A stretch of DNA of 8,664 bases from Candidatus Sulfopaludibacter sp. SbA3 (GTDB taxonomy: Bacteria; Acidobacteriota; Vicinamibacteria; Vicinamibacterales; UBA2999): NCBI GenBank assembly GCA_945866285.1, contig CAMBHC010000093.1, positions 1 to 8,664 of the forward strand, given 5' to 3'. Both the position numbers and the translations under genes were made by a program. Below are positions 6,133 through 8,664 of this stretch, one piece after another; positions within the stretch are counted from its first letter, which is position 1; each line of letters opens with the position of its first letter. The notes under the pieces are model-generated. The model did no database searches. It was not told the DNA's origin and saw nothing but the letters and a program-made list of their open reading frames with translations.

Positions 6133-7364
6133 CGGCCGGCCGCTGGGGCGGCGGCCGGCGCAGCCGTCGCGGCAAACGCGTCGTACGGCATGCGAGTGGT
6201 GAATCGTCGGCCGGCCCACTCCTGAATAACGATCTGCGGACGCTCGCGCTCGACGACCCCGGGATCGATGTCGTACTCCCACAGGTAGAGTGCGCGGCTG
6301 AAGTGCTCCGACAGGAACGGCACGAGCGCCGACCCGAAGGAGTCGCGGAAGACGACCGCCCGCGGCAGGTCGGCACGTGGGTGGGCCGTGGCCAGCCGTC
6401 CCTCGATGTTGGCCGGGTCGGGATGTTCGGGCTCGACGACGCGGTACTCCGGTTGTCGCGCGCGCATGCGCAGGTCGTCTTCGTGCAGCCACGACTCAAT
6501 TCCCAGCATCGTCGCGAGATCCAGGCCGGGACCGCGCGCGTCGCTCCGGATGAAGTCGCGACGGTCGCCGAGCGCGAGCCCGGGCAGCCTGCCCCCGGAA
6601 CCCTCGCGCAGACGTCCCAGGATCGCCTGCGCCGCGACAAACGCGCCAAGGTCATTCCAGTGGCTGTCCGTCCGATGGTAGATGCGCGCCTCCTGCTTGG
6701 CCGCGAGCATCGCGGGGAGCAGGTCCAGTACCGGCACGGTCGTGTGCGCGCGCAGGTGAGCCACGAGCTGAGCGGTGCGCGACGTCGCGGCCGTGCGCTG
6801 AATCGTCTCGGGCATGAACTCGGGATAGACCTGGTGTTTGTCGGGCGCGATCACAAACAGATAGGTGATGCCGCGCTGCGCGAGCCAGTCCCGCGTGTGC
6901 TGCAGGGTCGCGGCCCACTCGTCGAGATCCTCGGGACTGAGGGGCGACTGGTTGAGGTAATCCTCGAGCGCGCCGTCGTCGCGGTAGAAGAGCCATCCGT
7001 CCTTGCCGCGAAGCACGGTCGGCGATGGCGACACCCGCAGCACGAGCAGCCGGAATGCGGCCTGCCAGCGCACGAGCCGGCCGCGGAAGGCGAAGTGGTC
7101 CTGGAAGTAATTTGTGAAAGCCGTGGGGACGGCCGCGATCGCCGCCCAGGTGAACGCCAGCGTGGGTGCCGGGGCCAGGTCGCGATTCTCGCCACGGGTC
7201 AGGCCGGCATCGACACCTGCGAGCGTAGCGAGGCCCGGCAGCGCGAGCGTGACCAGGAACAGCACCACGAGCGCGCGCTCCCACACCGGATGCAGGCGCC
7301 CTTCGCGGGTTGTTCCCTGCGACGATGTCACGGCGGCGGGTGAGGGTGTCATGGGGGACGGCAT
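6123..7364 (-). CDS. AlgJ/AlgX-like membrane-anchored SGNH O-acetyltransferase
   Basis: This 413-residue protein matches the AlgX/AlgJ (ALGX, DHHW-like) family, which transfers acetyl groups supplied by an MBOAT partner to a glycan in the periplasm. A single hydrophobic segment (about 29-50) should anchor it with the rest outside. Landmarks follow in family order: GKDGWLFYRDD (120-130), VIAPDKHQVYPE (171-182), the Asp-His motif TDSHWN (232-237) and the serine motif VFRDSFGS (338-345). Asp233, His235 and Ser342 are the expected catalytic triad and all are present. The start is the ATG two bases after the MBOAT stop. A second in-frame ATG four codons later (7352) is possible, and neither has a clear Shine-Dalgarno. 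The much longer open frame to 7961 is antisense-like, arginine-rich shadow of the MBOAT gene. The C-terminus ends in an Ala/Pro-rich tail (397-410) and overlaps the convergent methyltransferase-like gene by 10 bases. The acetylated polymer is unknown; no alginate genes are seen. Confidence 0.88.
   Translation of the reverse strand: MPSPMTPSPAAVTSSQGTTREGRLHPVWERALVVLFLVTLALPGLATLAGVDAGLTRGENRDLAPAPTLAFTWAAIAAVPTAFTNYFQDHFAFRGRLVRWQAAFRLLVLRVSPSPTVLRGKDGWLFYRDDGALEDYLNQSPLSPEDLDEWAATLQHTRDWLAQRGITYLFVIAPDKHQVYPEFMPETIQRTAATSRTAQLVAHLRAHTTVPVLDLLPAMLAAKQEARIYHRTDSHWNDLGAFVAAQAILGRLREGSGGRLPGLALGDRRDFIRSDARGPGLDLATMLGIESWLHEDDLRMRARQPEYRVVEPEHPDPANIEGRLATAHPRADLPRAVVFRDSFGSALVPFLSEHFSRALYLWEYDIDPGVVERERPQIVIQEWAGRRFTTRMPYDAFAATAAPAAAPAAGRQQ
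6131..6168. terminator. GC-rich hairpin at the convergent gene junction (possible bidirectional terminator)
   Basis: GACGG at 6131-6135 can pair with CCGTC at 6164-6168. Inside it CCGGCCGC (6136-6143) pairs with GCGGCCGG (6151-6158) around a 7-base loop, leaving a 5-base bulge at 6159-6163. The inner stem is eight strong GC pairs. It begins within the plus-strand stop codon (6130-6132), which suits an end-of-transcript structure. No T-run follows on either strand, so a classic intrinsic terminator is not supported. It also lies in the Ala/Pro-rich last codons of the minus-strand gene, whose GC composition alone could produce such a stem. Confidence 0.3.
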
Positions 7365-7366
7365 CG

Positions 7367-8664
7367 TCAGAAGCGAAAGTAGATAAACGGGCTGTAGGTG
7401 CGCGCGGCGCTCAGCATGATCGACGCGCCGAGCAGCACGGCGAGGGCCAGGACGGCGAGCGCCGATGCTGCCCACGGCAGCGTCGTCTCCGCACCGACTC
7501 CGGTGCCGCGTCCGGCGGCCAGGCGCCGGGCCAGCGCGGGCATGACCGGCGTGGCACCCACGACCCCGGCGACCAACGCGAGGAGCAGTTCCGGCGTGGC
7601 GTACCACGACCAGGGGTAGGTCGTCGGCAGTCCGCTGCTGAACCCCGCCATGGCGCGCAGCATACCGCCGGCACCGGCCAGCGTGTCGGCGCGGAACAAC
7701 ACCCAGCCGATGACCACCACCAGCAGCGCATAGCCGTGACCAACGGCGCGTCGTACGAGGCTCTGCGGCGCTCCGGGGTCGCGGCCGCCCAGACGCTCCA
7801 GGACCAGGAACGCCCCGTGGAAGAGTCCCCAGACCACGAAGGTCCAACTGGCGCCGTGCCACAGGCCGCACAGGAAGAACACCGTGACCAGGTTCATGTG
7901 CGTGCGACCGGCCGACCCGCGGTTGCCGCCGAGTGGCACATAGACGTAATCGCGGAACCACGACGAGAGCGAGATATGCCAGCGGCGCCAGAAGTCCTGG
8001 ACCGAGGCGGCGGCATAGGGATAGCGGAAGTTTTCCGGGAAGCGGAAGCCGAAGAGCCTCCCGAGACCGATGGCCATGTCGGAGTAGCCCGAGAAGTCAA
8101 AGTAGATCTGCAGCGTGTAGCAGGTCACGCCGAGCCACGCGAGCGGCGCGGTCAGTTCCGCCACCGGCAGCGCGAAGATCTGGTCGGCTGGCCCCGCGAC
8201 AATGTTGGCCACCAGCATCTTCTTGGCCAGCCCGATGATGAAGCGACGGGCGCCAGAGGCGAGGTCGGCCCTCGTCACCACCCGGGCGGTCAGCTGCGCG
8301 GCGATGTCGCGGTAGCGGATGATCGGCCCGGCGATGAGCTGCGGGAAGAGCAGCAGGTAAAGGGCCGCGGCGACCGGTCCTTTCTGTGCCACGGCATCCC
8401 CCCGCTTCACGTCGACCACGTACGAGACCGCGTGGAAGGTGAAGAACGAGATCCCGATGGGCAGGGCAATGGCGGGTACGGCCAGGGGCGCGATACTGAT
8501 CGCCGCGAAGACCGTATTCAGATTGGTGATGACGAACCCGGAGTACTTAAACAGCCCAAGCACCAGCAGGTTCGTGGCCACCGTGACGCGCAGCAGGCGT
8601 GCGGCTGCGGCCGTCTCGCCAAGCGCCTCGATGCGCAGGGCCGCCAGGTAGTTGGCGACGATCG
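7367..8664 (-). CDS. MBOAT-family membrane O-acyltransferase, AlgI-like (N-terminus cut by window edge)
   Basis: This polytopic membrane protein is of the AlgI/PatA/DltB type, which moves acetyl groups from cytoplasmic donors across the membrane for O-acetylation of a glycan. The frame is open from the window edge (first whole codon 8660-8662), giving 431 visible residues. The first, IVANYLAALRIEALG, resemble the early part of family members, so perhaps 40-70 residues are missing. An internal GTG at 8579-8581 is not taken as the start because homologous-looking sequence continues upstream. Counting visible residues, the hallmark FWRRWHISLSSWFRDYVYVP starts near 224 with its histidine at 229 (7976-7978), and LWHGASWTF carries the second conserved histidine at 269 (7856-7858). 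LFPQLIAGPI (105-114) and the end SPFIYFRF are also typical. The stop is 2 bases before the AlgJ/AlgX-like gene, so the two probably form one acetylation machine. Substrate polymer not determinable. Confidence 0.92.
   Translation of the reverse strand, partial: IVANYLAALRIEALGETAAAARLLRVTVATNLLVLGLFKYSGFVITNLNTVFAAISIAPLAVPAIALPIGISFFTFHAVSYVVDVKRGDAVAQKGPVAAALYLLLFPQLIAGPIIRYRDIAAQLTARVVTRADLASGARRFIIGLAKKMLVANIVAGPADQIFALPVAELTAPLAWLGVTCYTLQIYFDFSGYSDMAIGLGRLFGFRFPENFRYPYAAASVQDFWRRWHISLSSWFRDYVYVPLGGNRGSAGRTHMNLVTVFFLCGLWHGASWTFVVWGLFHGAFLVLERLGGRDPGAPQSLVRRAVGHGYALLVVVIGWVLFRADTLAGAGGMLRAMAGFSSGLPTTYPWSWYATPELLLALVAGVVGATPVMPALARRLAAGRGTGVGAETTLPWAASALAVLALAVLLGASIMLSAARTYSPFIYFRF

Noticed and set aside
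6303..7343. 346-residue open frame on the plus strand across the AlgJ/AlgX-like gene
   Set aside because: Arg/Gly/Gln-rich with no recognisable motif. It is antisense to a gene with intact catalytic motifs; long antisense frames are expected at this GC content.
7365..7961. N-terminal extension of the AlgJ/AlgX-like gene by 199 residues
   Set aside because: It overlaps the MBOAT gene in another frame and is arginine-rich. ATG 7364 directly follows the MBOAT stop and leads into the expected membrane anchor.
1..8664. Search for tRNA, rRNA, CRISPR repeats, transposase, attachment sites or long repeats
   Set aside because: None seen by eye. Coding density is near complete and there is no intergenic gap longer than 14 bases.

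Overview
This window is G+C-rich and almost entirely coding. It reads as a chromosomal segment devoted to cell-surface glycan or glycoconjugate metabolism in a high-GC, probably Gram-negative bacterium. The AlgI/AlgJ-type acetylation pair implies a periplasm or cell surface. GTG starts, overlapping or near-abutting genes and the mix of CgeB-like and AviGT4-like glycosyltransferases would fit a soil Acidobacteriota-type genome. That placement is a guess, and nothing here is diagnostic of a taxon. I see no tRNA, rRNA, CRISPR array, insertion sequence or integrase.

The left three quarters (1-6132, plus strand) is a compact run of genes. It holds the last 16 codons of an unidentified upstream gene, a fused ABC exporter half-transporter (48-1868), a CgeB-like glycosyltransferase (1883-3004), a GT4 glycosyltransferase (3001-4050), a PIG-L/LmbE zinc deacetylase (4052-4852), and a protein joining a Trm112-like zinc ribbon to a SAM methyltransferase fold (4864-6132). 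Junctions are a 4-base GTGA overlap, a 14-base gap, a 4-base ATGA overlap, a 1-base gap and an 11-base gap, so one transcript with translational coupling is the simplest reading.

The right quarter (6123-8664, minus strand) is a two-gene unit transcribed toward the first. A membrane-bound O-acetyltransferase (MBOAT, AlgI-like), cut at its N-terminus by the window edge, is followed after 2 bases by a membrane-anchored AlgJ/AlgX-like SGNH acetyltransferase (6123-7364). The two units are convergent and overlap by 10 bases at their stop codons, next to a GC-rich hairpin.

Inferred working model: the two glycosyltransferases add sugars, the PIG-L enzyme removes an N-acetyl group from one of them (glycosyltransferase then deacetylase, the logic of the BshA/BshB and PIG-A/PIG-L pairs), the Trm112-like protein may methylate the product, and the ABC exporter may flip or export it. 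The minus-strand pair would O-acetylate a glycan outside the membrane. Each family assignment rests on visible motifs. The shared pathway is inference from gene order, and the substrate is unknown.
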